Assembly (NCBI GenBank): GCA_031260295.1
Contig: JAIRKE010000001.1
Coordinates: 186,001-250,000 of the forward strand
DNA: 64,000 nucleotides
Reading direction: 5' to 3'
Source of the DNA: Azonexus sp.
GTDB lineage: Bacteria > Pseudomonadota > Gammaproteobacteria > Burkholderiales > Rhodocyclaceae
Shown here: positions 37,137 to 48,674 of the stretch, piece after piece
Position numbering within the stretch: position 1 is the stretch's first letter
Layout of the letters: every line of letters starts with the position of its first letter
Program-made: the position numbers and the translations under genes
Notes under the pieces: generated by a model
The model's input: only the letters and a program-made list of their open reading frames with translations
What the model was told of the DNA's origin: nothing
The model's database searches: none

Positions 37137-38000
37137 TCAGTCGACGAATCGCATCGACAGATCGAGGGCCTTGACGTCCTTGCTCAGCGCCCCGACCGAG
37201 ATGCGATCGACGCCGGTCTCGGCGATGGCGCGGATAGTTTCCAGCGTGACGTTGCCGGAGGCTTCGAGCACGGCCCGGCCGGCATTGCGGCGGGCCGCCT
37301 CACGCATCGTGTCGAGGCTGAAATTGTCGAGCAGAATCATCGTCGCGCCGGCTGCCAGCGCAGTATCGAGTTCGTCGAGCGACTCGACCTCGATCTGGAT
37401 GAAACGACAGCGCTCACCGGCCTGTTCGGCGATGCGGCGAGCCGCCGCCAGCGCCGGGGCAATGCCGCCGGCAGCATGAATGTGGTTTTCCTTGATCAGG
37501 ATAGCGTCCCACAGCGCCAGCCGGTGGTTGCCGCCGCCACCGCAGCGGACCGCGTATTTCTGGGCGATGCGCAAGCCGGGTAGGGTCTTGCGTGTATCGA
37601 CCACCTGCGCCCGGGTGCTGTCGATGGCGTCGGCGTAACGGCGCGCCTTGCTGGCCACCGCCGACAGCAACTGGAGAAAGTTGAGGGCGCTGCGCTCGGC
37701 CGAAAGCAGGGCGCGGGCATTAGCCTCGATGTCGCACAAGGTCTGGTTGGCGGCGATCCGCTCGCCATCGGCGGCCTGCCAGATGATACGGGCCTGCGGG
37801 TCGAGGCGGCGCACGCATTCGTCAAACCAGTCGCGGCCGCAAAGCACGCCCGGTTCGCGCGAAATGACCGTGGCCCGGCTGCTCCGGCTGGCATCGATCA
37901 GGCTGGCGGTCAGGTCGCCTGCGCCGAGATCCTCGTCCAGGGCAGCAGTTACGTTGCGGGCAATTTCGGGAGCGAGCGGAACGGCGAAGTCGATGGTCAT
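37137..38000 (-). CDS. nadC: Nicotinate-nucleotide pyrophosphorylase (carboxylating)
   Basis: A 287-residue quinolinate phosphoribosyltransferase forming nicotinate mononucleotide in NAD synthesis. It has DTRKTLPGLRIAQKYAVRCGG, the active-site LIKENHI and the C-terminal VLEASGNVTLETI. The start at 38000 gives the usual length and N-terminus. The NAD(P)HX-repair gene lies just upstream in the same direction, an appropriate partner in NAD metabolism. Confidence 0.95.
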   Translation of the reverse strand: MTIDFAVPLAPEIARNVTAALDEDLGAGDLTASLIDASRSSRATVISREPGVLCGRDWFDECVRRLDPQARIIWQAADGERIAANQTLCDIEANARALLSAERSALNFLQLLSAVASKARRYADAIDSTRAQVVDTRKTLPGLRIAQKYAVRCGGGGNHRLALWDAILIKENHIHAAGGIAPALAAARRIAEQAGERCRFIQIEVESLDELDTALAAGATMILLDNFSLDTMREAARRNAGRAVLEASGNVTLETIRAIAETGVDRISVGALSKDVKALDLSMRFVD

Positions 38001-38062
38001 GGTGCGCGCGGTGGGCGGGTGGGAGGTGGATTGTACCGCCCGGACGGCGTGCTGGCGCGCCG

Positions 38063-39550
38063 TCAGCGGCAATGGCGCAGCCAGTCGTTGAACACGTTGC
38101 GGGCGGCGTCGGCGATTTCGCCGGCGGTCAGGCCGACCGGTCCAATATCGGCGGCGACCAGCCGGTCGGCGGCGGCCCCGTGTAGATGTACCCCGGCCAG
38201 CAGCGCCGGCACCGCCGGCCAGTGCTGGCCGAGCAGGGCGAGCACCAAGCCGCTCAGCACGTCGCCCATGCCGGCGCTGGCCATGCCGGGATTACCGTTA
38301 TCGTTGATCCACCATGATCCATCCGCCGTCGCCACCACCGTGCCGCAACCCTTGAGCGCGACGTGGCTGCGATAGCAGCGGGCAATCTCGCGGGCGGCGC
38401 CGAGGCGGTCGGCCTGAATCTCGGCAGCGGCGGTTTCGAGAAGACGACCGGCCTCGGCCGGGTGTGGCGTCAGAATAGCCGGAACCCGGCGACTGGCCAG
38501 GGACTGCTGCAAATTTTCTTCGCTGGCCACCAGGTTGAGCGCGTCGGCATCGAGCAGCAGCGGCTGGTCGAGGGCGATGGCGGTTTCCAGCAGTTCCGAG
38601 GCTTCCAGCGAGATGCCCAGACCCGGGCCGCAGGCCAGCGCCGCCAGCGCCGATTGCAGCAGCGCCTGCGGCCGGCGCAGCATCAGTTCCGGCTGTAGCG
38701 GGTCGAAGCTCGGCGCCTGCGGATCGATCAAGCCGGCATAGACCCGGCCGGCGCCAAGTTTGAGCGCGGCGCGGGCGGCCAGGAAAGTGGCGCCGACCAT
38801 CGACGGGGCGCCGCCAAGCACGCCGACGCTGCCGAAACTCCCTTTATGGGTGTTTTTCAGGCGCGGCGCGAGATAGTCGGCGAAGGCGGCGGGCGTGATG
38901 CGGCGGCCGTCGGGCGGCAGTTCGGCCGGCGGGTCGAGATCGAGCCGGGCGAGGCGCAGTTGCCCACAATGATCGGGGCCGTCGGCGGTGAAGAGGCCCG
39001 GCTTGCCGGCGATGAAAGTCAGCGTGTGCGTGGCGCGAACCGCGATGCCCGGCACCGTGCCGCGCTCGGCATCGAGGCCGGAGGGACAATCGAGCGCCAG
39101 CACCGGGCAGCGGTCGCGCCCGCCGATATCGTTGATGGCGCCGATCAGCGCGGCGTGGCGGCCGGCCGGCGGGCGGCCGAGACCGATGCCGAACAGGCCG
39201 TCGACGACCAATGACCAGCGGTTCTCGGCCGGGATCGCATCCACGGCCTTGCCGCCGCCAGCGGTAAAGTCCCGCCAGGCGCCGGCCGCATCGGGCGGCA
39301 GATGGTCGACATCGCCAGCAAAGACCACGGTCACGGCGAAAAAGCGTTCGCGCAACAGACGGGCAACTACCAGGGCGTCGCCGCCATTGTTGCCGGGGCC
39401 GGCCACGATGAGCACCGGCAAGCCGCCGGGCGTCACCAGTTCGCCAGCCCAGTCCGCCGCCGCCAGGCCGGCGCGCTGCATCAGCTTGTCGCCGAAGTGG
39501 CGGATTTCCAGTGCCCGCAAGGAAGGGCTGAGGTAGAGATCGTCGTCCAT
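38063..39550 (-). CDS. nnr: Bifunctional NAD(P)H-hydrate epimerase / ADP-dependent dehydratase
   Basis: A 495-residue YjeF-type enzyme repairing hydrated NADH and NADPH. The N-terminal epimerase domain has VAGPGNNGGDALVVARLL and the Asp/Lys region LALDCPSGLDAE. The C-terminal ribokinase-like dehydratase domain has GSFGSVGVLGGA, LTPHPAEAGRLL and GMASAGMGDVLSG. Both domains look complete. It lies 62 bases from nadC. Confidence 0.93.
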   Translation of the reverse strand: MDDDLYLSPSLRALEIRHFGDKLMQRAGLAAADWAGELVTPGGLPVLIVAGPGNNGGDALVVARLLRERFFAVTVVFAGDVDHLPPDAAGAWRDFTAGGGKAVDAIPAENRWSLVVDGLFGIGLGRPPAGRHAALIGAINDIGGRDRCPVLALDCPSGLDAERGTVPGIAVRATHTLTFIAGKPGLFTADGPDHCGQLRLARLDLDPPAELPPDGRRITPAAFADYLAPRLKNTHKGSFGSVGVLGGAPSMVGATFLAARAALKLGAGRVYAGLIDPQAPSFDPLQPELMLRRPQALLQSALAALACGPGLGISLEASELLETAIALDQPLLLDADALNLVASEENLQQSLASRRVPAILTPHPAEAGRLLETAAAEIQADRLGAAREIARCYRSHVALKGCGTVVATADGSWWINDNGNPGMASAGMGDVLSGLVLALLGQHWPAVPALLAGVHLHGAAADRLVAADIGPVGLTAGEIADAARNVFNDWLRHCR

Positions 39551-39615
39551 CAGATGATTCTAGCCCCAATAACGGCGGGCGAGGGTGACTCGCTGCCGCC
39601 GGGCGGTCGGCGAAC

Positions 39616-39822
39616 CTAGCCGGTTTCCGGCTTTTTCTTGCCAGGGTCTGGGGAGACTCCCACGGACGGCACTTCGATTACGTCATCGAACTCGCTCTCG
39701 TCGACGAGGTAGGTGCGCCGCTCCGGGGCCACCCAGCGTCGCTCATCGGATACACCGGCGTCACATTCGCGCCGGTCGTGACCGTTGCGCCGATCATGTC
39801 CGTCCCATGTTCCGTTGCTCAT
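39616..39822 (-). CDS. Small arginine-rich hypothetical protein
   Basis: A 68-residue charged protein with repeated HDRR or ERR elements (GHDRRNGHDRRECD, DERRWVAPERR) followed by an acidic stretch. No membrane segment or known domain. Such DRR/ERR runs occur in small proteins of proteobacteria whose role is unknown. The start at 39822 lies 16 bases downstream of the broken gene that follows. Confidence 0.5.
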   Translation of the reverse strand: MSNGTWDGHDRRNGHDRRECDAGVSDERRWVAPERRTYLVDESEFDDVIEVPSVGVSPDPGKKKPETG

Positions 39823-39838
39823 CGTCGTCCTTGGTTCA

Positions 39839-40297
39839 TCATCTTGGCTCTACCTTGCGGGAAATCGGAGCCGGTGTTGTCGCCAGTAAGAGCGGCTGAT
39901 GCCGGAAACGCTGCCGCCGACGGTAATGCTCAGCGTGCCGCTGGCCAACGATAGGGTAGCCGTTGGTCGCCCATATCGCATTTGCGCCATCCACCGTGAC
40001 CATGCCATCGGAGCCCAAGTCGTTGCCGACGATGCCACCCGTGACGTCCAGAATACCGATAGCATCGCCGATGGCGAGAGTAGCGCCGGCATTCCAGGGG
40101 TCCGGCTGAACGCCCGCCATAACCGGGGTGCCGTCAAACGGGGTGGCGCCACCTTCGGTAACGTTGCCGCTGGCAGTGTTGGCCACTTGCACCGGGGGTT
40201 CGAGTGTCGCCAGTCCGATCAGCGCCGCCGCGCAGAGCAATGCGCTTCGCCACGCTTTGCCGCGCCATTTCGCCAGTTCGGACACGGTCTTCTTCAA
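39839..40297 (-). pseudogene. Truncated, frameshifted autotransporter-like surface protein
   Basis: The intact part begins with a TTG start preceded by AGGGGGAAATC and a signal peptide (about residues 1-30). After it come segments such as MVTVDGANAIWATNGYPIVG. The expected continuation, SGTLSITVGGSVSG, is present only in another frame. That pattern (VTVDGAxxxW, then SGTLxI, then GGSVS) is the repeat of autotransporter-type beta-helix passengers. One indel near 39940 and the loss of everything downstream make this a relic. Confidence 0.65.
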
Positions 40298-40400
40298 GAT
40301 TTCCCCCTTTCACCAGGTTTTGTTGCCGTTTTGACGTTCGCGCTGTAGCAGCGGCAGGCTCTCGGGGAATCCGGGATTCCCCGAGAGAAGGGTTTGAAAA

Positions 40401-40817
40401 TCAAAACTTCATAGCCATGTGGAATGATGAGACCAACGCGCCGGCATGTCTTATCGAATCTTGACTTTTGTCATGATTCTTGTTTTTTATTGCCATACTT
40501 ACTTGCCTGCGAAGCTGGCGCGGCATGGTGCCGGTGTGTTTCTTGAAGGCCAACAGGAACTGCGTATATGACTCGAAGCCGCTGGCCAGGGCGACCACGG
40601 TCAGCGAGTCCGAGGGGTGGAGGCATATCCAGTGGATGGCATGCTCGATGCGGCAACGCAGTACGTACTGCCACAGGCTGATGCCTTTCCTCTCCTTGAA
40701 CACTTTGCTCAGATAGAAGGTGCTCAAGTTGACGCTGCCGGCGATGTCGGCAATGGAAAAGTCCTGCGTCAGATGCGCGTGGATGTAATCCTCCACGTAA
40801 TTGAGCAAGGCTGTCAT
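40401..40817 (-). CDS. AraC-family DNA-binding domain, truncated duplicate
   Basis: A 138-residue protein made almost entirely of an AraC-type double helix-turn-helix domain. It is closely similar to the last 100 residues of the neighbouring full-length regulator (YVEDYIHAHLTQDFSIADIA against YVEDYIHANLARDFSIADIA) but lacks the N-terminal sensing domain. The start at 40817 (MTALLNYVEDYIHA) or 40871 cannot be decided. It may be an orphan DNA binder that competes with the full-length copy, or a decaying duplicate. Confidence 0.7.
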   Translation of the reverse strand: MTALLNYVEDYIHAHLTQDFSIADIAGSVNLSTFYLSKVFKERKGISLWQYVLRCRIEHAIHWICLHPSDSLTVVALASGFESYTQFLLAFKKHTGTMPRQLRRQVSMAIKNKNHDKSQDSIRHAGALVSSFHMAMKF

Positions 40818-40905
40818 GGTTGGCCCCCAAAAGTATCCGTTACACATAACGGGATGGGATGATGGAGCCAACGTGCCGGGATGTCTTATCGAATCCTGGC
40901 TTTTC

Positions 40906-41844
40906 TCATGTTTCTTGTTCTTTTATTGCGATGGTCACTTGCGTGCGAAACTGGCGCGGAACCATGCCGGTGTATTTCCTAAAGGCCGACAGAAACTGCG
41001 TATATGACTCGAAGCCGTTGGCCAGGGCGACCGCGGTCAGCGAGTCCGCGGGGTGGAGGCGCATCCAGCGGGTGGCCTGTTCGATGCGGCAGCGCAGAAC
41101 GTACTGCCACAGGCTGATGCCTTTCATTTTCTTGAACACCCTGCACAGGTAGAAGATGTTCAGGTTGACGCTGCCGGCGATGTCGGCAATGGAAAAGTCC
41201 CGTGCCAGATTGGCGTGGATGTAATCCTCCACGTATTCGAGCAAGGCTGGCGAGACGTGTTGTCTGGAATGGGTGGCGCTCCACGGTTCGGCGGGTTGCT
41301 CGAACAGATCAACCAGGCGCAGACCGATGGCGGCGAGCAGGGTTTCGTTGAGCAGCCGTCCGCCGGGGCGATGCTCCCGCAGATGGGCGTGCAGAGCTTG
41401 CAGGGTGTGCAGCAGCGGCGCGTCGCTGATACCGTCCAGACGGGTGTGCAAGCGGGGTAGTGCAATGCCTCCCCCGAGAATTTTTTGCAAAGCGGAAACG
41501 GAGACGGAGACGAACAAGGCGTCGAGCGGCCGATGCCACTGGCTGGCAAGCGCATCGCCGGCCGCCCGGAAAAAGATGTGGTCCATCGTCATGGCGCCAG
41601 ACTGCAACCGGCCATTGATCCACCACTCGATCGGCACGCGCCGGGTATTCAGGGGCACGGCGAAGCAGTGCTCGGCCATGATGCTTTCCGGCAACATGCC
41701 GGGCGGCGCTAGGTGGCGCTCGAACGCGAAACCGTCCCACTGCCGCGCATGGCTGCCGTAGAGCGCCTGAGTGTGAATGGCGGGAACGACGGTACCGTTG
41801 GCGGTGGCGGCCTTGAACTGGGTGGTGAAGGATACTTCGGGCAT
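40906..41844 (-). CDS. AraC-family transcriptional regulator
   Basis: A 312-residue regulator. The N-terminal part (to about residue 190) is a ligand or sensing domain with no named family that I recognise. The C-terminal 105 residues form the two helix-turn-helix motifs (FSIADIAGSVNLNIFYLCRV and ALANGFESYTQFLSAFRKYT) of the AraC family. The ATG at 41844 was preferred to a GTG eight codons upstream; neither has a clear ribosome site. It lies between a truncated copy of itself and the tail of a third copy. Confidence 0.88.
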   Translation of the reverse strand: MPEVSFTTQFKAATANGTVVPAIHTQALYGSHARQWDGFAFERHLAPPGMLPESIMAEHCFAVPLNTRRVPIEWWINGRLQSGAMTMDHIFFRAAGDALASQWHRPLDALFVSVSVSALQKILGGGIALPRLHTRLDGISDAPLLHTLQALHAHLREHRPGGRLLNETLLAAIGLRLVDLFEQPAEPWSATHSRQHVSPALLEYVEDYIHANLARDFSIADIAGSVNLNIFYLCRVFKKMKGISLWQYVLRCRIEQATRWMRLHPADSLTAVALANGFESYTQFLSAFRKYTGMVPRQFRTQVTIAIKEQET

Positions 41845-41852
41845 GACGGTAT

Positions 41853-41950
41853 AGGATGAAGCCAACACGCTGGCGCGTCTTGTCGAATCTTGGCTTTTGT
41901 TATGTTTCTTGTTTTTATCGTCATGACCGCTTGCGTGCGGAACATTTTGC
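41853..41950 (-). pseudogene. Tail remnant of a third AraC copy
   Basis: The last codons of an AraC gene (FRTQAVMTIKTRNI, against FRTQVTIAIKEQET in the intact gene) and the same downstream flank (CGAATCTTGGCTTTTG) survive. Everything upstream of them is missing. The unit therefore existed at least three times in tandem. Confidence 0.72.
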
Positions 41951-42084
41951 TTGTTTCTTGAGGCGGCCCAATTCCGCGTTGATGCGTTTCCTCCGCTAAA
42001 AGACTTGATGCAGGCTTTGCACGATGCGGCAATTTTTCGCCGGTTGCCTGGGACGGCAATCGGCGCTCGATCACGGGTCTATCT

Positions 42085-42942
42085 TCAGTTTAGCGCAGCC
42101 GACAGCTTGCGCCGGTATTCGCGTACCAGATCGTCGTGCTGCTCGCCGGCCAGGGCTTCGAAGAGTTGCAGCAGCGCCTTGCGGCCGGCGCCTTCGTCGA
42201 AGAAACGGTCGCGGCGGACGACTTCGAGCGCTGCTTCGAGCGCTTCGCGGAAACGGTTCTGGGCGGCGTAGGCGCGGGCCAGTTCGAGGCGCGTGGCGTG
42301 GTCGTCCGGGTTGGCGGCGAGTTTTGCTTCCAGCGGCGCCGTGTCGGCGGAGCCGGCGGCCAGCGCCAGGCGGGCGCGCAGGGTGGCGGCGCGGTCGCTC
42401 TCTTGCGCGTATTCGGCGGCCAGTAGTTGCTGCGCCTCGTCGTTGCGGCTGAGTCCAATCAGCAGTTCGGCGGCGTCGAGGCGGATGGCTTCGTCGTTGG
42501 GGGCATGGCGGCTGGCTTCGGCCAGGGTAGCGAGCGCGGCCTCGGGCTGGCCTTCGGCGGCCAACGCGGCGGCCTGTTCGCGCGGCGAGGCGGTAGCTGG
42601 TCCGGCCGGTAGCGCGACGCGGTCGATGAAGGCGCGCAACTGGCTTTCCGGCAGGGCGCCGTTGAATTCGTCGACCAGTTGGCCCTGGAACAGCACCTTG
42701 ACCGAGGGAATGCTGCGCACGCCGAAATGCTGCGCCAGTTCCGGGTTTTCGTCGGCATTGACCTTGGCCAGCAGGAAGCGCCCTGCATATTCCTCGGCCA
42801 GCTTTTCCAGCAGCGGCTTCAAGACCTTGCATGGTTCGCACCACGGGGCCCAGAAGTCGACCAGGACCGGCACGGTCTCGGCCGGCAGCAGCACCTTGGC
42901 TTCGAATTCTTCGAGGGAGATGTCAAAGGCGAATGAGGACAT
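42085..42942 (-). CDS. cnoX: Thioredoxin-TPR protein (CnoX/YbbN family)
   Basis: A 285-residue protein with an N-terminal thioredoxin domain (FWAPWCEPCKVLKPLLEKLA) and a C-terminal helical TPR-like region from about residue 115. In E. coli CnoX the fold acts as a chaperedoxin and lacks one active-site Cys. Here both cysteines of WCEPC are present, so redox activity is likely. The start at 42942 gives the family N-terminus. It is divergent from pyrG. Confidence 0.88.
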   Translation of the reverse strand: MSSFAFDISLEEFEAKVLLPAETVPVLVDFWAPWCEPCKVLKPLLEKLAEEYAGRFLLAKVNADENPELAQHFGVRSIPSVKVLFQGQLVDEFNGALPESQLRAFIDRVALPAGPATASPREQAAALAAEGQPEAALATLAEASRHAPNDEAIRLDAAELLIGLSRNDEAQQLLAAEYAQESDRAATLRARLALAAGSADTAPLEAKLAANPDDHATRLELARAYAAQNRFREALEAALEVVRRDRFFDEGAGRKALLQLFEALAGEQHDDLVREYRRKLSAALN

Positions 42943-43069
42943 GGGTATCTCGGCTACATGGATAAGGATCGGACGAATTTTAACGCCAGCTTGGCGGCGG
43001 CGGGAGAGTGCGGACGCAGGCCGGTTCGGCGCGTGCCGGGTTTGGGCATTCACGGCTTTTCGGCTATGA

Positions 43070-45567
<2,498 letters not shown>

Positions 45568-45635
45568 ACTCGGTGCTGACCATCACCATTATTAATAATT
45601 TGCTTTAATTTATATTCTTAACATTATGTTTATAA

Positions 45636-46928
<1,293 letters not shown>

Positions 46929-46949
46929 GTTTTCGTTGAGTTGCGCGCC

Positions 46950-47234
46950 ATGCGCTGGCTGACGGGCGGCCTGATCGCCCTGATCATCCTCCTGCAATAC
47001 CCGCTGTGGCTGGGTAAGGGTGGATGGCTTCGGGTCTGGGAACACGACCGTCAGTTGCGGGTGCAAAAGGAAGCGACGAAGAAGCTGGAAATCCGCAACG
47101 CGGGCCTCGATGCCGAGGTCCGCGATCTAAAGCAGGGTTACGACGCCATCGAGGAACGGGCCCGCTTCGAACTGGGGATGATCCGCCAGGACGAGCATTT
47201 CGTGCAGATTCCCGAAAGGGCGCCCGGCAAATAG
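46950..47234 (+). CDS. ftsB: Cell-division protein FtsB
   Basis: A 94-residue bitopic membrane protein of the FtsQLB divisome subcomplex. It has one N-terminal helix ([18 protein letters not shown]), a coiled-coil stretch, and the conserved end [13 protein letters not shown]. The common pyrG-kdsA-eno-ftsB order supports it. The ATG at 46950 gives the standard N-terminus. Confidence 0.93.
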   Translation: MRWLTGGLIALIILLQYPLWLGKGGWLRVWEHDRQLRVQKEATKKLEIRNAGLDAEVRDLKQGYDAIEERARFELGMIRQDEHFVQIPERAPGK

Positions 47235-47319
47235 AAAACAAAGGCGTCGACCCCGGCCGGGTGTCTCCATTAGAATGGGCCTCAGCAGTCCATCGACGAC
47301 AGCGCTTCAGGAGAACACC

Positions 47320-47793
47320 ATGCTGCTCAACGCTGGCCAGACCGCCCCGTCATTTTCCTTGCCGGACGCCGATATGGAGACTGTTGATCTGGCTTCATAT
47401 CTCGGAACGAAGAACATTGTGCTGTTTTTCTATGCCAAGGATGGAACGCCCGGCTGCATTCGGGAAGCGACTGACTTTTCCGATCACGAGCAGGAGTTCG
47501 CCGAGCAGGGCTGCCTGGTGTTCGGCATCAGCCGCGACGATTGCCTGCAACACGCGGAATTCCGCGACCGGGAAGGCATCGGGCTGGCTTTGCTGTCGGA
47601 TGCCGACGGCACGGTATGTAAACAGTACGGCGTCTGGCAAGCCAAGGAGGTGGACGGCCGGAAGAAATTTGGCGTCGTCCGTTCCACCTTCATCATCGAC
47701 CGCGTGGGTATCATTCGCCATGCGCTGTACAACGTTAATTACAAAGGCCATGCACTCGATGTGCTGCGTCTCGTCAAGGAAATGAATTCATGA
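47320..47793 (+). CDS. bcp: Peroxiredoxin, Bcp/PrxQ type
   Basis: A 157-residue thiol peroxidase. The peroxidatic Cys is in DGTPGCIREATDFSD, but the resolving Cys usually five residues later is Thr here. Other cysteines (EQGCLVF, DDCLQH, TVCKQYG) could replace it, or it may use a 1-Cys cycle. CAGGAGAACACC before ATG fixes the start. It overlaps slyD as ATGA. Confidence 0.9.
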   Translation: MLLNAGQTAPSFSLPDADMETVDLASYLGTKNIVLFFYAKDGTPGCIREATDFSDHEQEFAEQGCLVFGISRDDCLQHAEFRDREGIGLALLSDADGTVCKQYGVWQAKEVDGRKKFGVVRSTFIIDRVGIIRHALYNVNYKGHALDVLRLVKEMNS

Positions 47794-48290
47794 ACATGCA
47801 GGTTGCCAAGGATACCGTCATCACCCTCGACTATCACGTCACCGATCCCGATGGCGAGGTCGTCGACGAAGGGCGCGAACCCATCGTCTACCTGCACGGC
47901 GGATACGACGACATCTTCCCGAAGATTGAGGAAGCCTTGCAGGGCAAGAAGGTCGGCGAGTCGATCCAGGTCAAATTGCAACCGGACGAAGCCTTCGGCG
48001 ACTATGACGCTGAAATGGTCGAGATCGAGCCGCGCCAGGACTTCCCCAAGGAGTTGCAGGTCGGCATGCAGTTCGAGGGTGGCCCGGAAGATGGCGACGA
48101 CGATGAATTAGTCATCTATCGCGTCACCGACATCACCGACGACAAGGTGGTACTCGACGGCAACCATCCGCTCGCCGGCATGGCGCTGGTCTTCACTTGC
48201 ACCGTGCGAACCATTCGCCCCGCCAGCGCCGAGGAAATCGAGCACGGCCACGTGCACGACCCGGACGACGACGAGGAAACCTGCCACTGA
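47790..48290 (+). CDS. slyD: FKBP-type peptidyl-prolyl isomerase, SlyD family
   Basis: A 166-residue folding helper and possible metallochaperone. It has an FKBP core split by an insert-in-flap domain (from about residue 70), the motif VYLHGGYDDIFPKIEEAL, and a short His/Asp-rich tail (EHGHVHDPDDDEETCH) that can bind nickel or zinc. Translationally coupled to bcp and followed by a strong terminator. Confidence 0.92.
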   Translation: MNMQVAKDTVITLDYHVTDPDGEVVDEGREPIVYLHGGYDDIFPKIEEALQGKKVGESIQVKLQPDEAFGDYDAEMVEIEPRQDFPKELQVGMQFEGGPEDGDDDELVIYRVTDITDDKVVLDGNHPLAGMALVFTCTVRTIRPASAEEIEHGHVHDPDDDEETCH

Positions 48291-48315
48291 GTTCCAGCCC
48301 CGCCGATGCCACCCC

Positions 48316-48344
48316 AATGCCCGTTGCGACGGGCATTGTCGTTT
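48316..48344 (+). terminator. Intrinsic terminator after slyD
   Basis: AATGCCCGT-TGCG-ACGGGCATT forms a perfect 9-bp stem with a 4-base loop, followed by GTCGTTT. It isolates bcp-slyD from the next promoter. Confidence 0.85.
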
Positions 48345-48382
48345 CTGGCGAAGGACAGTTTTTTTGCTCGTCGGCAAATCTA

Positions 48383-48412
48383 CTGTACAAAAATACAGTT
48401 ATTGGCTATATT
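48383..48412 (+). promoter_or_regulatory. LexA (SOS) box overlapping a promoter
   Basis: CTGTACAAAAATACAG (48383-48398) is a perfect CTGT-N8-ACAG LexA site. A -10 box TATATT (48407-48412) lies 17 bases after TGTACA (48384-48389), so LexA would cover the -35 box. The first gene downstream is the 56-residue ORF. Confidence 0.82.
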
Positions 48413-48470
48413 GCACCCGTGGCGGCAGCGCGCCGCATTGTCAGTAATCGACTTTGACATGGGAGCCGAT

Positions 48471-48641
48471 ATGAAACATATCCAGGCGTGGTTCGAGCGG
48501 ATCGCCGGTATTTCACGGGATGAGATGGCGCGTCTGACGCGGGCCAGGGAAATTTTCGCGGCCAGCGATACCGATCTGGCCAGCCTCCAGTTGCCGGCTT
48601 GCTGGCGCCGTTCAGCGCGCGTCCAAGTGCGGGTCGGCTGA
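48471..48641 (+). CDS. Putative SOS-induced 56-residue protein
   Basis: A short protein (MKHIQAWFERIAGISRDEM, then helix-forming LTRAREIFAASDTDL, and a basic end WRRSARVQVRVG). The ATG at 48471 has GGGAG just upstream; an ATG at 48459 would add four residues. The perfect LexA box and promoter 70 bases before it imply induction by DNA damage. I know no family for it. Size and control recall SOS-induced division inhibitors or small toxins, which is inference only. Confidence 0.66.
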   Translation: MKHIQAWFERIAGISRDEMARLTRAREIFAASDTDLASLQLPACWRRSARVQVRVG

Positions 48642-48674
48642 GCCGGGGGGCTCACGAATGCCGACCCGGTTCGC

